From: Bacillota bacterium
GTDB taxonomy: Bacteria > Bacillota > Clostridia > Christensenellales > DTU072
Direction: 5' to 3'
NCBI GenBank assembly: GCA_023394875.1
Contig: JAEXAB010000003.1
Location: 248,001 to 312,000 of the forward strand
Length of the DNA stretch: 64,000 nt
Shown here piece after piece: positions 8,351 to 17,090 of this stretch; position 1 is the first letter of the stretch; the number at the start of each line of letters is the position of its first letter. The notes beneath the pieces are model-generated. The model saw nothing but the letters and a program-made list of their open reading frames with translations. It was not told the DNA's origin and made no database searches. The translations under genes and the position numbers were made by a program.

Positions 8351-9523
8351 TTATATTCTAGCTACGCCGGACTTTCTTGCTGCATCGGCTACTGCTTTTG
8401 CAACGGTCTTTCCTACTCTCTCATCAAAGGGTTTGGGAATGATATAGTCTGCGCTCAATTCTTCTTCGCTAACCAAACTTGCGATAGCGTAAGCTGCGGC
8501 TATTTTCATTTCTTCGTTAATGTCGCTTGCTCTTACGTCCAAAGCTCCGCGGAAAATTCCCGGGAAGGCAAGAACGTTGTTAATTTGGTTGGGATAATCG
8601 CTTCTTCCCGTTCCAATAACAGCGGCTCCAGCTTCTTTAGCAAGGTCGGGCATAATTTCGGGGATGGGATTAGCCATTGCCATAACGATAGAGTCTTTAT
8701 TCATGCTTGCTACCATTTCTTTGGATACGATACCAGGCGCCGAAACACCGATAAAGATATCTGCGCCTTTCATAGCGTCAGCCAAACTTCCCTTCTTCAA
8801 GTTGCGATTTGTTATTTTTGCGATAGCCTGTTTAGCCTCATTAAGAGAAGTATCTCCTTCGCAAAGAATACCGGTCTTATCGCACATAAGTATGTCCTTA
8901 ACACCCATCGTCAAAATAAGTTTTGCGATAGCAACACCTGCAGAACCTGCTCCGCTTATTACTACTACGCAGTCGCTTAAGTTCTTATTAACAACCTTTA
9001 GAGCGTTTAGTATTGCGGCAGAACTTACAATGGCTGTTCCGTGCTGGTCATCGTGGAAAATGGGTATATCTGTACATTTCTTTAGTCTTTCTTCTATTTC
9101 AAAGCATCTGGGCGCGGCAATATCTTCTAGATTAATTCCGCCGAAACTGCCCGATATTAGTTGAACTGTGCGGACTATTTCGTCCACGTCCTTGCTCTTA
9201 ATACAAATAGGAAAAGCGTCTACTCCGCCGAATGCCTTAAACAATACGCATTTACCTTCCATAACAGGCATACCTGCTTCGGGTCCGATGTCGCCAAGTC
9301 CTAAAACTGCGGTTCCGTCGGTTACTACTGCAACAAGGTTCCATCTGCGTGTCAATTCGTATGAAAGATTGACGTCCTTTTGAATTTCCAAACAAGGTTG
9401 AGCAACGCCGGGCGTATAAGCCAAGCTGAGCTCTTCTTTATTTTTAACGCTTGCGCGCGGAACGCATTCTAATTTGCCTTTCCATTCATAATGTAATCTT
9501 AACGATTCTTTTGCGTAATCCAT
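8351..9523 (-). CDS. NAD(P)-dependent malic enzyme
   Basis: A 390-residue short bacterial malic enzyme that oxidatively decarboxylates malate to pyruvate in the cytoplasm. It shows LAYTPGVAQPC near residue 34, VTDGTAVLGLGDIGPEAGMP near residue 67 with the metal/substrate region, FHDDQHGTAIV near residue 154, and the Rossmann fingerprint GAGSAGVAIAKL near residue 191. The size matches the family lacking the C-terminal phosphotransacetylase domain. RBS AAGGAG lies 6 nt before ATG. It follows the malate/lactate dehydrogenase gene by 10 nt, so the two products probably interconvert malate and pyruvate or lactate. Cofactor choice cannot be read reliably. Confidence 0.95.
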   Translation of the reverse strand: MDYAKESLRLHYEWKGKLECVPRASVKNKEELSLAYTPGVAQPCLEIQKDVNLSYELTRRWNLVAVVTDGTAVLGLGDIGPEAGMPVMEGKCVLFKAFGGVDAFPICIKSKDVDEIVRTVQLISGSFGGINLEDIAAPRCFEIEERLKKCTDIPIFHDDQHGTAIVSSAAILNALKVVNKNLSDCVVVISGAGSAGVAIAKLILTMGVKDILMCDKTGILCEGDTSLNEAKQAIAKITNRNLKKGSLADAMKGADIFIGVSAPGIVSKEMVASMNKDSIVMAMANPIPEIMPDLAKEAGAAVIGTGRSDYPNQINNVLAFPGIFRGALDVRASDINEEMKIAAAYAIASLVSEEELSADYIIPKPFDERVGKTVAKAVADAARKSGVARI

Positions 9524-9533
9524 ATTTAACTCC

Positions 9534-10649
9534 TTATTTATTATCCCACGGGAAGACGTATTTTTTATCTAACCCAAGTTCTTTTCTGATGTCTGACATT
9601 TCTTTTTGTACCGCTTCGTTAATAGGTACGCCGCTGTCCTTTCTTTGTTGCCATACGTCATATTCCTTTTCCCCTGCGGTATAAATTCTTTCCTCTCCGG
9701 GAGCCTTTTCGGAATTGCGTAATTCTCTCATAATTTCGCCTGCGGTCTTCTTGAATTCTTCTACACCCATAAATGCGTTGGTGTCGATTGCGATAAAGAA
9801 GTGTCCAAGGTGGAAAGGAACTTTTTCTCCGCGTTCTCCGATACCGGTAAGCATCTTGAGGTAGTTGCCTTGTTGTAAAGCAGCGCTCAAAACTTCAACC
9901 ACTGTTGCGTATCCGTAACCCTTGTAACCTGCAAGATCTTCGCCTACGCCACCCAAAGGAGCAAGTGCGGCATCTCCGGTATTGAGGTCGATTAGGATTT
10001 GTTTACTGTCGGTCTTTGTCTTTCCGTCACGGCCTATTACCATGCCTGCAGGAGTATCCATATTAAGACGAGCATAATATTCTATCTTACCTCTTTGAGA
10101 AATACTGGTTGCGCAGTCAAGTATGAAAGGGAATTCTTCATCGGTAGGGAAGCCGATTGTCAAAGGATTGGTACCAAGCATATTCTCTACACCAAAGGTA
10201 GGAGCGATGCTGGGACGGGCATTTGTACCGGTAATACCGATCATGCCTTCCTTAATGCACATACTGGGATAATATCCAGCAATACCGTAGTGGCAGGAGT
10301 TTCTTACAGCTACCATACCCATACCGTATTTCTTTGCTTTTTCGATAGCCATTGCCATAGCCTTATAACCGATAACCTGTCCCATACCGTCATGTCCGTC
10401 TACTACGGCGGTGGTTGGGGTTTCTCTGATTACTTCGAAGTTAGTTACTGGGTTCTGAATACCAGCCTTGATACGGTCTATATATATAGGCTTAAAGCGG
10501 TTGCAGCCATGAGATTCTATCCCGCGTTTGTCGCTTTCCAATAAAACATCAGTACATATTTCGGCATCCTCTCTGGGCACACCGACACCGACAAAAGCGT
10601 CGGTAATAAAATCCGTTGCTGTTTTCCAATCTAAAACCATTTTTGGCAT
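9534..10649 (-). CDS. Malate/L-lactate dehydrogenase family protein (Ldh2/MDH2 type)
   Basis: The 371-residue protein belongs to the Ldh_2 family of NAD(P)-dependent 2-hydroxyacid oxidoreductases, which is structurally distinct from classical LDH/MDH. Diagnostic stretches are SDKRGIESHGCNRF (near 43), VRNSCHYGIAGYY with the catalytic His (near 115), LGTNPLTIGFP and LDCATSISQRGKIEYYA (near 160-185), and YKGYGYA near 245. The start MPKMVLDW at 10649 is preceded by AAGGAG. The frame extends upstream, but that segment contains the promoter. It is the first gene of an operon with malic enzyme. The substrate (malate, lactate, ureidoglycolate or other) cannot be fixed; the neighbour favours malate. 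Confidence 0.9.
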   Translation of the reverse strand: MPKMVLDWKTATDFITDAFVGVGVPREDAEICTDVLLESDKRGIESHGCNRFKPIYIDRIKAGIQNPVTNFEVIRETPTTAVVDGHDGMGQVIGYKAMAMAIEKAKKYGMGMVAVRNSCHYGIAGYYPSMCIKEGMIGITGTNARPSIAPTFGVENMLGTNPLTIGFPTDEEFPFILDCATSISQRGKIEYYARLNMDTPAGMVIGRDGKTKTDSKQILIDLNTGDAALAPLGGVGEDLAGYKGYGYATVVEVLSAALQQGNYLKMLTGIGERGEKVPFHLGHFFIAIDTNAFMGVEEFKKTAGEIMRELRNSEKAPGEERIYTAGEKEYDVWQQRKDSGVPINEAVQKEMSDIRKELGLDKKYVFPWDNK

Positions 10650-10692
10650 GATACAATATCTCCTTTTAATTATATATAAAATAGTTACTACA

Positions 10693-10721
10693 AATATAAC
10701 AAATCCCCATATCAAAGTCAA
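10693..10721 (-). promoter_or_regulatory. Predicted sigma-A promoter of the malate operon
   Basis: -35 TTGACT, 17 bp spacer, -10 TATATT with TGT extension (minus strand). Confidence 0.65.
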
Positions 10722-10772
10722 GTTTTATTACACATAAAACGACTTAACATTACGGCAATATAGTAGAAATAA

Positions 10773-10799
10773 GGCTTTGCTTTATATTCAAGCAAAGCC
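10773..10799 (-). terminator. Probable terminator of the Wzz-like gene
   Basis: Arms GGCTTTGCTT and AAGCAAAGCC lie about 30 nt past the stop, followed on the minus strand by TTATTT. The T-tract is modest. Confidence 0.6.
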
Positions 10800-10828
10800 C
10801 CTCTTCGTTTCTTAATGAGTAAAACAAA

Positions 10829-12187
10829 TTATTTCTTTTCTACAACTTTTTCTGTTTTTTTCGAAGTTTTTATATAGGTAACTGTTATTGCCGACGCTAT
10901 TCCCACAATTAAGAATAATACGAAAATTACTATGGGTATCATATAAGATATACTAGCTTCTTTCGTAGAGTTCATGGATATCTTAACGCCGTTATTAAGA
11001 AGATTTAACTTGGAAAACTCACTGAGTTCGGCATTTATTCCGCTAAGTTCGCTATTAAGGCTCTCGTAAAGCTTATCAAATTTTCCGTTAAGAACGTTTC
11101 TCTCCTGATTTGTAACAACGTAAGTATCGTTAAGCAAATTGGTTTTTGCCCAAGTACTTTCCGCTTCTTTTGTTAAGAAAGATAGCGCTTGTGTATAGGC
11201 TGTTTCATAAGAGGTCAGAAGCTCGTTATACTTCTTCATATCAGCAACAGTAACGGTCAACGTGCTATTGTTGTTGCTTATTTCTTCGTAAGCAACCTTG
11301 TATTTTCCGATAATGTCCTTAAGTTCGGTAGATTTATCGGTATACATCAAACCTTGAGTGCCGTAATATTCTATCTCTTTATCAAAATACTCAGTAAGAG
11401 TCATGGGCGCATTTTCTTTCTGCACGTTATATCTTAAAATATAAGAATAAATTTCGTCTACCTGCATAGATAAAATATTGAGACGCGCCTGAAGCTTATT
11501 TCTGATTAGGCTATAGGTAGAAGGTAAAGAGCTTATTGCTGCCTGCAAATTGGCAACTTCCTTTTCGTATGCCTTCAAAGCATTGATATAGTCGCTGGAC
11601 GAAACAACAGTATTTTCATTTACAAGCAAAATTACTATTTTGCCGTAATCGTAATAATCGCCGAAATAGGATATATACTGCTCCATTAGCTTATTTACGA
11701 AATCATTATACTGATGTTTACTGAATTTAGTTTTCGGATTGGCTATAACCGATATTATATATCTAGATGGGAAATAACTCAGTTTGGGGTCAGCCTTCAA
11801 AGCGTTTCTCATTGATTCGGAAACGTATCCCTCCACAATAATATCGTCTTCCAAAATATCGATAAGCTCTAACTTTCTTTCTTCTTTTATATTTCCCATT
11901 GCCGTTAATGCATTATAAATTACGGTGTTGGATTTTATTCTTGTAGTATCAAGCAAATTGCCTTTGGGGTCCAGCCCATTATCTATTCCACTATAATTAT
12001 AATCTATAATACCCTTATAAGCAACTTGACCTTTTGTCAGTACAGCGACCAAAGTAGCTATTCCCACACCTATTATGGCAAAAATAATCGTATAAATCAG
12101 TATCCTTTTTGCGCTACGCTTAATAAGGTCAAAAAATTTCTTTATAGTAAAACTATCTTCTTGTATTACTGGAACGTTTTCTTCCAT
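10829..12187 (-). CDS. Wzz-like two-TM membrane protein with long extracytoplasmic helical domain
   Basis: The 452-residue protein has the topology of polysaccharide co-polymerases: a short cytoplasmic N-terminus, TM1 at about 29-51, a long extracytoplasmic region (about 55-410) with several coiled-coil stretches, and TM2 at about 414-437 followed by a Lys-rich tail. The sequence F-x-x-L-I-K-R just before TM1 resembles Wzz-domain proteins, but the conserved Pro-rich motif before TM2 is not evident. No tyrosine kinase domain or exopolysaccharide genes are adjacent. ATG at 12187 was chosen because GGAGG sits 5 nt upstream; that GGAGG lies within a longer possible TTG-initiated frame. Function unknown. 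Confidence 0.75.
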   Translation of the reverse strand: MEENVPVIQEDSFTIKKFFDLIKRSAKRILIYTIIFAIIGVGIATLVAVLTKGQVAYKGIIDYNYSGIDNGLDPKGNLLDTTRIKSNTVIYNALTAMGNIKEERKLELIDILEDDIIVEGYVSESMRNALKADPKLSYFPSRYIISVIANPKTKFSKHQYNDFVNKLMEQYISYFGDYYDYGKIVILLVNENTVVSSSDYINALKAYEKEVANLQAAISSLPSTYSLIRNKLQARLNILSMQVDEIYSYILRYNVQKENAPMTLTEYFDKEIEYYGTQGLMYTDKSTELKDIIGKYKVAYEEISNNNSTLTVTVADMKKYNELLTSYETAYTQALSFLTKEAESTWAKTNLLNDTYVVTNQERNVLNGKFDKLYESLNSELSGINAELSEFSKLNLLNNGVKISMNSTKEASISYMIPIVIFVLFLIVGIASAITVTYIKTSKKTEKVVEKK

Positions 12188-12223
12188 TATATCCTCCAAA
12201 ACTTATACATAAAATATACTCAC

Positions 12224-12252
12224 AGTATACCATTAGCCCAAGAATCTTGCAA
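12224..12252 (-). promoter_or_regulatory. Predicted sigma-A promoter for the Wzz-like gene
   Basis: -35 TTGCAA, 17 bp spacer, -10 TATACT with TGG extension (minus strand). The rest of the spacer up to 12395 holds only AT-rich weak hairpins and an A/T run, and no gene. Confidence 0.65.
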
Positions 12253-12395
12253 GTAAAAAAAACACTATGCTTTCATCTAGGTACCTTACCGCCTTGACTA
12301 ATTAACTGATTTTTTGTCTACGTAAAACAACTTGCACTAGTATTTTGTGTTATTAATCTACGCTTTATTTATAAAACTAAGGAATTTTAGTAAAA

Positions 12396-13376
12396 TTAAA
12401 GTTTTATTCCCAAATATGAAGTCAGCCATTCTTCATCGGAAATTAAATCATAGCAGGCTTCCAAATAAAAATCGGCGGTTTTGATTATTTTCGGGAATAT
12501 TTTTAATTTTCTATAAACGTACTCCTCAAACCCCTGTATCAAAACGCCGGTCCCGCAAAAAATTATCCCTTTATCGGCAACTTGTCTTACCAAATCGCCC
12601 GGGGCTGCCATAAGCGCGCCTTCTATAATTTTTATTATCCTGGAATACACGTAGTCCACTTTTTCAAAAATATCTTTGGCGCAAAGAGAAATTCTTTTTA
12701 CTCCGCCAGATAAAATATCGAAGCCGTTTATTTCCATTCTGGAAGTGTCGTTTATATGCAAACTGCCTATTTTGCCGATTACTTTTTCTATTTCCAAATC
12801 GCTTAAATATACTTTATACGTTTCCTCAAAGAGCTTTTTTAAGAGGTTGTTTACGGTATTTATGCCCATATCCAAACAATAACCGCTCCATATCGACCTT
12901 TCTTTGATAAAACCAATGTCGCTCTCCTCCCCAAAAATGGTGCAGACAAGAGGAATACCGCTCTTTTGAGAATAATCGGAAAAAGCAAGCAATCTTTCTA
13001 ACAGATATATATTGCCGCAACCCGCCGCTATAAAGGCTTTTTCTATATCTTTCTTCTGTTCAATGTCTAAGCACGAAGATACAAGCACGCATACTTCAAC
13101 GGTAGAGGGTTTTTCTTTAATTTCCTTGAAAATTGATTTTATATATAGCTTTACTCCGTCAAAATGAGCTACCGCCCCTTTTCTTATCGGATAGACAAAA
13201 ATATTATCTTCGCCACTAAAATCGCGGTTCTTTACTGCGTTTAAGCCGTAAGTAACTACCGAAGGCTCCAAGCTTTTGGTAATAATTATTGCTGAAGGCT
13301 CCTGAAAAACAATTTTATTATCATAAAAAACGGTTACGCAATCGGTGCAAAAATCAAAAATAAGTTTATTTGACAT
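12396..13376 (-). CDS. Degenerate MreB/actin-like protein
   Basis: The 326-residue protein follows the MreB fold from end to end. Recognisable pieces are an EPSAIII strand near 27, a PIRKGAVAHFD segment (MreB: P-L-K-D-G-V-I-A-D-F) near 65, a V-x-x-x-K/R-x-x-I-x-x-A-x-x-x-A-G-C-x-x-I-Y-L segment with LLERLLAFSDY near 128, and GTGVLIQGFEEYV near 283. The nucleotide-binding motifs are degraded: phosphate-1 DLGTANT is DFCTDCV (8-14), and phosphate-2 DIGGGTTD is FGEESD near 152-157. It is the last gene of ppx-maf-mreB-like and overlaps maf by 11 nt; maf next to mreB is a common arrangement. The ATG at 13376 has AAGGAG 7 nt upstream. It is probably a non-polymerising or non-ATPase paralogue, which is inference. 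Confidence 0.7.
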   Translation of the reverse strand: MSNKLIFDFCTDCVTVFYDNKIVFQEPSAIIITKSLEPSVVTYGLNAVKNRDFSGEDNIFVYPIRKGAVAHFDGVKLYIKSIFKEIKEKPSTVEVCVLVSSCLDIEQKKDIEKAFIAAGCGNIYLLERLLAFSDYSQKSGIPLVCTIFGEESDIGFIKERSIWSGYCLDMGINTVNNLLKKLFEETYKVYLSDLEIEKVIGKIGSLHINDTSRMEINGFDILSGGVKRISLCAKDIFEKVDYVYSRIIKIIEGALMAAPGDLVRQVADKGIIFCGTGVLIQGFEEYVYRKLKIFPKIIKTADFYLEACYDLISDEEWLTSYLGIKL

Positions 13377-13920
13377 AAACAAGCTCCTTTAGTACCTCTC
13401 TCAGCTTTTTTACGGGCAACCCGACAATATTGTCAAAATCGCCTGAGTACCTTTCCACTACAACTCCGTCTTGAATTCCGTAGCTGCCGGCTTTATCTAG
13501 CGGCATATTATTATTTACGTAGTTTACTATCTGTGCTTCGCTAAGATAATTAAATTTAACTTTGGATTCCTCCACGAAAGTAATTTCCTTATCCACTGTT
13601 TTTACGCATACTCCGCTAAAAACGCTGTGCCACTTATCGCTTAGTTCCTTAATCATTTCCACGGCATTTTCTTTAGTATGCGGTTTTCCGTATATTTTAC
13701 CCCCGCAGGCAACCAAAGTGTCGCAAGCAATTATTACGTCGCCAAAAACTTTACACGCCCTCGCCTTATTTATTGCGTTTGTTAAAGCAACTTGACTAGG
13801 TATACCTTCTTCTATTTCTTCACTGTCGGGTGAAGTTATTTCAAATTCATCCACTATATTATGCAAAAGCTCCCTCCTGCGTGGAGAGGAAGAAGCTAGC
13901 ACTATTTTTTTGTTATTCAT
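13366..13920 (-). CDS. maf: Maf-family nucleoside triphosphate pyrophosphatase
   Basis: The 184-residue protein hydrolyses non-canonical or pyrimidine nucleoside triphosphates to monophosphates (house-cleaning). Family marks are ASSSPRRRELL at residues 9-19, ACDTLVACGGKIYGKP near 64-79, DKAGSYGIQDG near 142 and GDFDNIVGLP near 159. The length is normal. It starts 6 nt after the ppx stop and overlaps the MreB-like gene, indicating translational coupling. Members next to mreB in Bacillus affect septum formation; such a role here is unproven. Confidence 0.94.
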   Translation of the reverse strand: MNNKKIVLASSSPRRRELLHNIVDEFEITSPDSEEIEEGIPSQVALTNAINKARACKVFGDVIIACDTLVACGGKIYGKPHTKENAVEMIKELSDKWHSVFSGVCVKTVDKEITFVEESKVKFNYLSEAQIVNYVNNNMPLDKAGSYGIQDGVVVERYSGDFDNIVGLPVKKLREVLKELVYVK

Positions 13921-13926
13921 AATTGT

Positions 13927-15441
13927 TTATAGTATTTCCAGATTTTTCTTAAATGCTCTGCGGAAATCGGGCACTGCGTTTAGCGCGTCCTTTATCTCCA
14001 AAGTACAGTCGCTGTCGGCTTCGGTCTTTAGTATTACACTGTCGCCCAATACGTCGCAAGTAAGGGAAGTAATAACTCCACCCATACTGCGGTCGAAACA
14101 CTCGGCAATTCTCACTATAACGCCCAGTTTCTTAATAGCGTCAATATCTTCTTCGGTAAGAAGTGTTAAATACTGCTGAATTTCCACTCCGTCAAGAGGT
14201 TGACTTCCGTGCATACCGGCAACTAAAGCCGCCATAACCAAATCTTTTTGCTGAATGCCGTAAAGATTGCTGTTAAGTATTAGATAAAAGCTGTGCTTAG
14301 GATGGTCGTAGAACTTAAAACTACTGCCGATATCATGAAGTTGCGCCGCAACACGCAGAACTTTTACGTACATTCTGGGTAGCTTGTGCAGAACTTTTAG
14401 TTGTCTGTATAGCTGCAAGGATATATCGAAAACGTGTTCGGAGTGCTCAATATTCATATTGAAGTGAGAAAGCATGGTATAAATGCTATGTCCCAATATA
14501 TCGCTTATGGGTTTTTCCATAGTGGAAGGCACGGCGTAACGGAACATTGCGCCCTCTCTCATGCCTGCGCCCGAAATGATAATCTCGTTAAACTTACTGG
14601 TTCTTTCAAAAGCCTTCAGACAAGCAAGCGCCGCGGGAAGTATATCGGCTCTCGCGCTGGAAAGTCCTTTAATACGGGAAGCTTTGTCAATATCCAAAGC
14701 TTTCAAAGAATTATAAATATTATTAAATTCGTCAAAAGGGATATGATAATTATGCGCCATATCCAAAGGATAACGCTTAAAACGGCGACTGATTTTACCT
14801 AAGTTACGTAAAGACCCGCCAACGCCTATTAGCTGGGTATCGGGGTCGATAGAATCAAACCATTCTAGATTCTTTATTGCTTCCACAACATAATCTTCTA
14901 TCATTTTGGAGCGTTCTACAGGGTCCTGATAAAGTTCGGTAAATTTTTCTGTCAAAGTAACGGCGCCGAAAGGCAAAGTATCCTGGTTTAACATAACGCG
15001 GCGGTTGTAGTAAATAACCTTAACCGAAGCTCCGCCAATATCGATAATCAATCCCTTGGGTACGTCCATAGAATTAATGACTCCGGTATAAACCAACATA
15101 GCCTCTTCCTCTTGAGAAAGCACCGTTAATTTAATTCCGCAGTTAGCCAACACTTCATCAATAAAGCTCTTTTGATTTTTGGCTCTGCGCACCGCTGCGG
15201 TGGCATAAGCAAAAACGCGGCTAACCTTGTGGCTCTCATACAAATTCTTGAAAGTACGTAAAGTCTTAATAAGTTGCTGAACTCTGGCAGGACGTAAAAA
15301 GCCGTCCACTTCCATTCCTTTTGCCAGACGCACAGGCTCTTTTAGTTCATCAATAACGTTAAAATACCCGCCTTCTAGGATGTTAACTATAACTATCCTT
15401 GTATTATTGGAGCCTATGTCGATTATTGCTATTTTTTCCAT
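13927..15441 (-). CDS. ppx: Ppx/GppA-family exopolyphosphatase with C-terminal HD domain
   Basis: The 504-residue protein has the ASKHA-fold phosphatase half (1 to about 300) and an HD-type C-terminal half. The first phosphate loop is DIGSNNTR (8-15), the second is IDIGGASVKV (near 138-147), and a G-V-G-G-S-x-R-N-L motif is near 208. The HD-like LHDIGSSF lies near 367-374. It probably hydrolyses polyphosphate and/or pppGpp; the substrate is not distinguishable here. The RBS GGGAGG precedes ATG. First gene of the ppx-maf-mreB-like operon, with a promoter and an unusually structured leader upstream. Confidence 0.92.
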   Translation of the reverse strand: MEKIAIIDIGSNNTRIVIVNILEGGYFNVIDELKEPVRLAKGMEVDGFLRPARVQQLIKTLRTFKNLYESHKVSRVFAYATAAVRRAKNQKSFIDEVLANCGIKLTVLSQEEEAMLVYTGVINSMDVPKGLIIDIGGASVKVIYYNRRVMLNQDTLPFGAVTLTEKFTELYQDPVERSKMIEDYVVEAIKNLEWFDSIDPDTQLIGVGGSLRNLGKISRRFKRYPLDMAHNYHIPFDEFNNIYNSLKALDIDKASRIKGLSSARADILPAALACLKAFERTSKFNEIIISGAGMREGAMFRYAVPSTMEKPISDILGHSIYTMLSHFNMNIEHSEHVFDISLQLYRQLKVLHKLPRMYVKVLRVAAQLHDIGSSFKFYDHPKHSFYLILNSNLYGIQQKDLVMAALVAGMHGSQPLDGVEIQQYLTLLTEEDIDAIKKLGVIVRIAECFDRSMGGVITSLTCDVLGDSVILKTEADSDCTLEIKDALNAVPDFRRAFKKNLEIL

Positions 15442-15473
15442 ACAATCCTCCCCCCATTGCGGTTACCTGTAAA

Positions 15474-15517
15474 GGTGTAACGTTATCGAAAATATCTTTA
15501 GTGAGCCAAATTACACC
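15474..15517 (-). promoter_or_regulatory. Inverted repeat in the ppx leader
   Basis: Arms GGTGTAA and TTACACC (7 bp, perfect) enclose about 30 nt in the roughly 90-nt untranslated leader. It may be a leader hairpin; no known riboswitch was recognised. Confidence 0.3.
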
Positions 15518-15536
15518 ACATTAATAAAGTATATAT

Positions 15537-15565
15537 ATTATATATCTTACTAAATAATAATGCAA
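15537..15565 (-). promoter_or_regulatory. Predicted sigma-A promoter of ppx-maf operon
   Basis: -35 TTGCAT, 17 bp spacer, -10 TATAAT (minus strand). Confidence 0.7.
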
Positions 15566-15608
15566 GCTATTTTACTTATTATTTACCATAGGTTATTTTA
15601 CATAAAAA

Positions 15609-15636
15609 ATGCTACAGCCTTTTTCGACTGTAGCAT
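15609..15636 (-). terminator. Terminator of the rplU-rpmA-ogg-NYN operon
   Basis: Arms ATGCTACAG and CTGTAGCAT are followed on the minus strand by TTTTTT. Confidence 0.85.
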
Positions 15637-15657
15637 CAGTTGTGCTATTATGATTTT

Positions 15658-16224
15658 TTAGCCTCTCTTATATCTTGCAAGAATGGACTTAACGTCGCTA
15701 ACGTACGGATTCTCTTGACGTACTTCGGGCTCAACAACTTTCTTGGGAGCCTTCTTGGGAGCGGGTTTCTTCATAGCGGGAGCGGCATAGCCTTCTCTTA
15801 GGTAGCTTTCTTTAACAGGGATAAATCCGCTGAAAGCTTCGATATACGGAGATTCCACTACGTCGATGTCCAAAACGTCCATACCCTTTAGCTTCAAATA
15901 CGATACAATGGGAAGAATATCTCCGTCACCTACGGCAAATGCAACAGCGTCAATGGTGCTGCTCATACCGATTAAAGTAGCGTCGATAATTTGACGGGTG
16001 TCAAGCTTATTTCTTCTTCTGGATGCGATAGGTGTTACTGCGTCATATCCTTTTGCCGCAATATATTCATTAAAATCACGGTTTCTCTTCGCAACATAAC
16101 TATAGAACTTCACGCTGACAATGTCATATTTCGCTCCGATTTCTTCAGCAAGCTTCTTAAAACCTTCGCAGGATACCCTCAAACTTGCTAAATCGATTAG
16201 TAGAGCTATTTTTGGTTTGTTCAT
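15658..16224 (-). CDS. NYN (PIN-like) domain protein, LabA/DUF88 type
   Basis: The 188-residue protein has an N-terminal NYN domain (about 1-140) with the expected acidic positions: IALLIDLASLR near 5-15, a KLDTRQIIDAT segment near 76-86, and VGDGDILPIVSYLK near 98-111. A Lys/Pro/Ala-rich tail follows. NYN domains are PIN-like predicted ribonucleases; the conserved Asp residues suggest an active metal site. ATG at 16224 has GGAGG 6 nt upstream. It lies directly after ogg in the rplU operon. The substrate RNA is unknown. Confidence 0.85.
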   Translation of the reverse strand: MNKPKIALLIDLASLRVSCEGFKKLAEEIGAKYDIVSVKFYSYVAKRNRDFNEYIAAKGYDAVTPIASRRRNKLDTRQIIDATLIGMSSTIDAVAFAVGDGDILPIVSYLKLKGMDVLDIDVVESPYIEAFSGFIPVKESYLREGYAAPAMKKPAPKKAPKKVVEPEVRQENPYVSDVKSILARYKRG

Positions 16225-16237
16225 ATTGTCCTCCAAA

Positions 16238-17080
16238 TTAATTTGTGATAATATTTTGTTTCTGCCTATAATAATAATACAAATACTGTTGGGCGTAACC
16301 GCTCAAATCCCCGAAGCGCTCCACAAGTCTGCGGCTCATTTCGTTGACGTTCTCCGTTTTCGGCATATTGAGCGCCGAATACACTTTGCGACTCCAAGTA
16401 TCCATCGGGAACAAATCGGTTTTCTTATAAGCAAAAAGCAAAATGCAGTCTGCTACTTTATTCCCTACTCCGTACAAAGCGGTCAGCTTTTTTCTGGCTG
16501 TATCGGTATCCAATGAATTTATCCCATTAACGTCAAAATCTTTTAGCTGCCTAATAGCGTTAACCAAATATTTTGCCCGATACCCGGCTCCGATTGACGC
16601 AAAATAACTTTCATCTGCCTTACTTAACGCATCAAGCGTAGGGAAAGCATAACCGTATTTTGTCTTCTCGCCGTACCCTTTGCACAGTCTCTCTATAATT
16701 CCCTTTATCCTTGGTATATTATTATTGGCGGAAATAATAAAGGAAATAATCATTTCCACAGGGTTTTGGTTAAGTATCCGTATCCCAAAGCCGTACTTTA
16801 GGGCTTCCTGCAAACCGCAATACTCTCCCAATTTTTCCTTAATCGTGCCGTAATTCCTGCATAAATCGAAATAATCGGCGAAATATTGCGTTTCGTCAGT
16901 ATTTATTATAACATGACCATCTTCTTTATGCAATAGGCAATATTTATTTTCGGCAAAGAGAAGATACTTATCCTCCTCTTTTCGGTACCTGAATACCTGT
17001 CCGCAATCTAATATATGCTCTATATCGAAATCCGTTGGCTCTTCGATAATAATTTTTCCTGTCTCGAAACGGTATTTCAC
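16238..17080 (-). CDS. ogg: 8-oxoguanine DNA glycosylase (OGG1 type)
   Basis: The 280-residue enzyme excises 8-oxoguanine from DNA and has associated AP-lyase activity. It has an N-terminal OGG_N-like region (DCGQVFRY near 26) and the HhH-GPD core: the hairpin LYGVGNKVADCILLFA near 196-211 with catalytic Lys in GNKVAD, and catalytic Asp in PMDTW near 219. Start is GTG (M-K-Y-R-F), only 10 nt after the rpmA stop, and no Shine-Dalgarno motif is visible, so expression probably depends on coupling to rpmA. OGG1-type enzymes are common in Clostridia in place of MutM. Confidence 0.93.
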   Translation of the reverse strand: MKYRFETGKIIIEEPTDFDIEHILDCGQVFRYRKEEDKYLLFAENKYCLLHKEDGHVIINTDETQYFADYFDLCRNYGTIKEKLGEYCGLQEALKYGFGIRILNQNPVEMIISFIISANNNIPRIKGIIERLCKGYGEKTKYGYAFPTLDALSKADESYFASIGAGYRAKYLVNAIRQLKDFDVNGINSLDTDTARKKLTALYGVGNKVADCILLFAYKKTDLFPMDTWSRKVYSALNMPKTENVNEMSRRLVERFGDLSGYAQQYLYYYYRQKQNIITN

Positions 17081-17090
17081 TTATATTTTA

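Noticed and set aside
8306..8980. 224-residue open frame on the plus strand
   Set aside because: Antisense to the WG-repeat protein and malic enzyme genes; Cys/Ser-rich shadow composition.
9999..10544. 181-residue open frame on the plus strand
   Set aside because: Antisense to the malate/lactate dehydrogenase gene; no recognisable domain.
12188..12199. TTG starts giving four extra residues before the Wzz-like protein, and the same pattern at 13382, 16236 and 41628
   Set aside because: In each case the upstream TTG would overlap or precede the Shine-Dalgarno sequence (GGAGG or AAGGAG) of a well-placed ATG.
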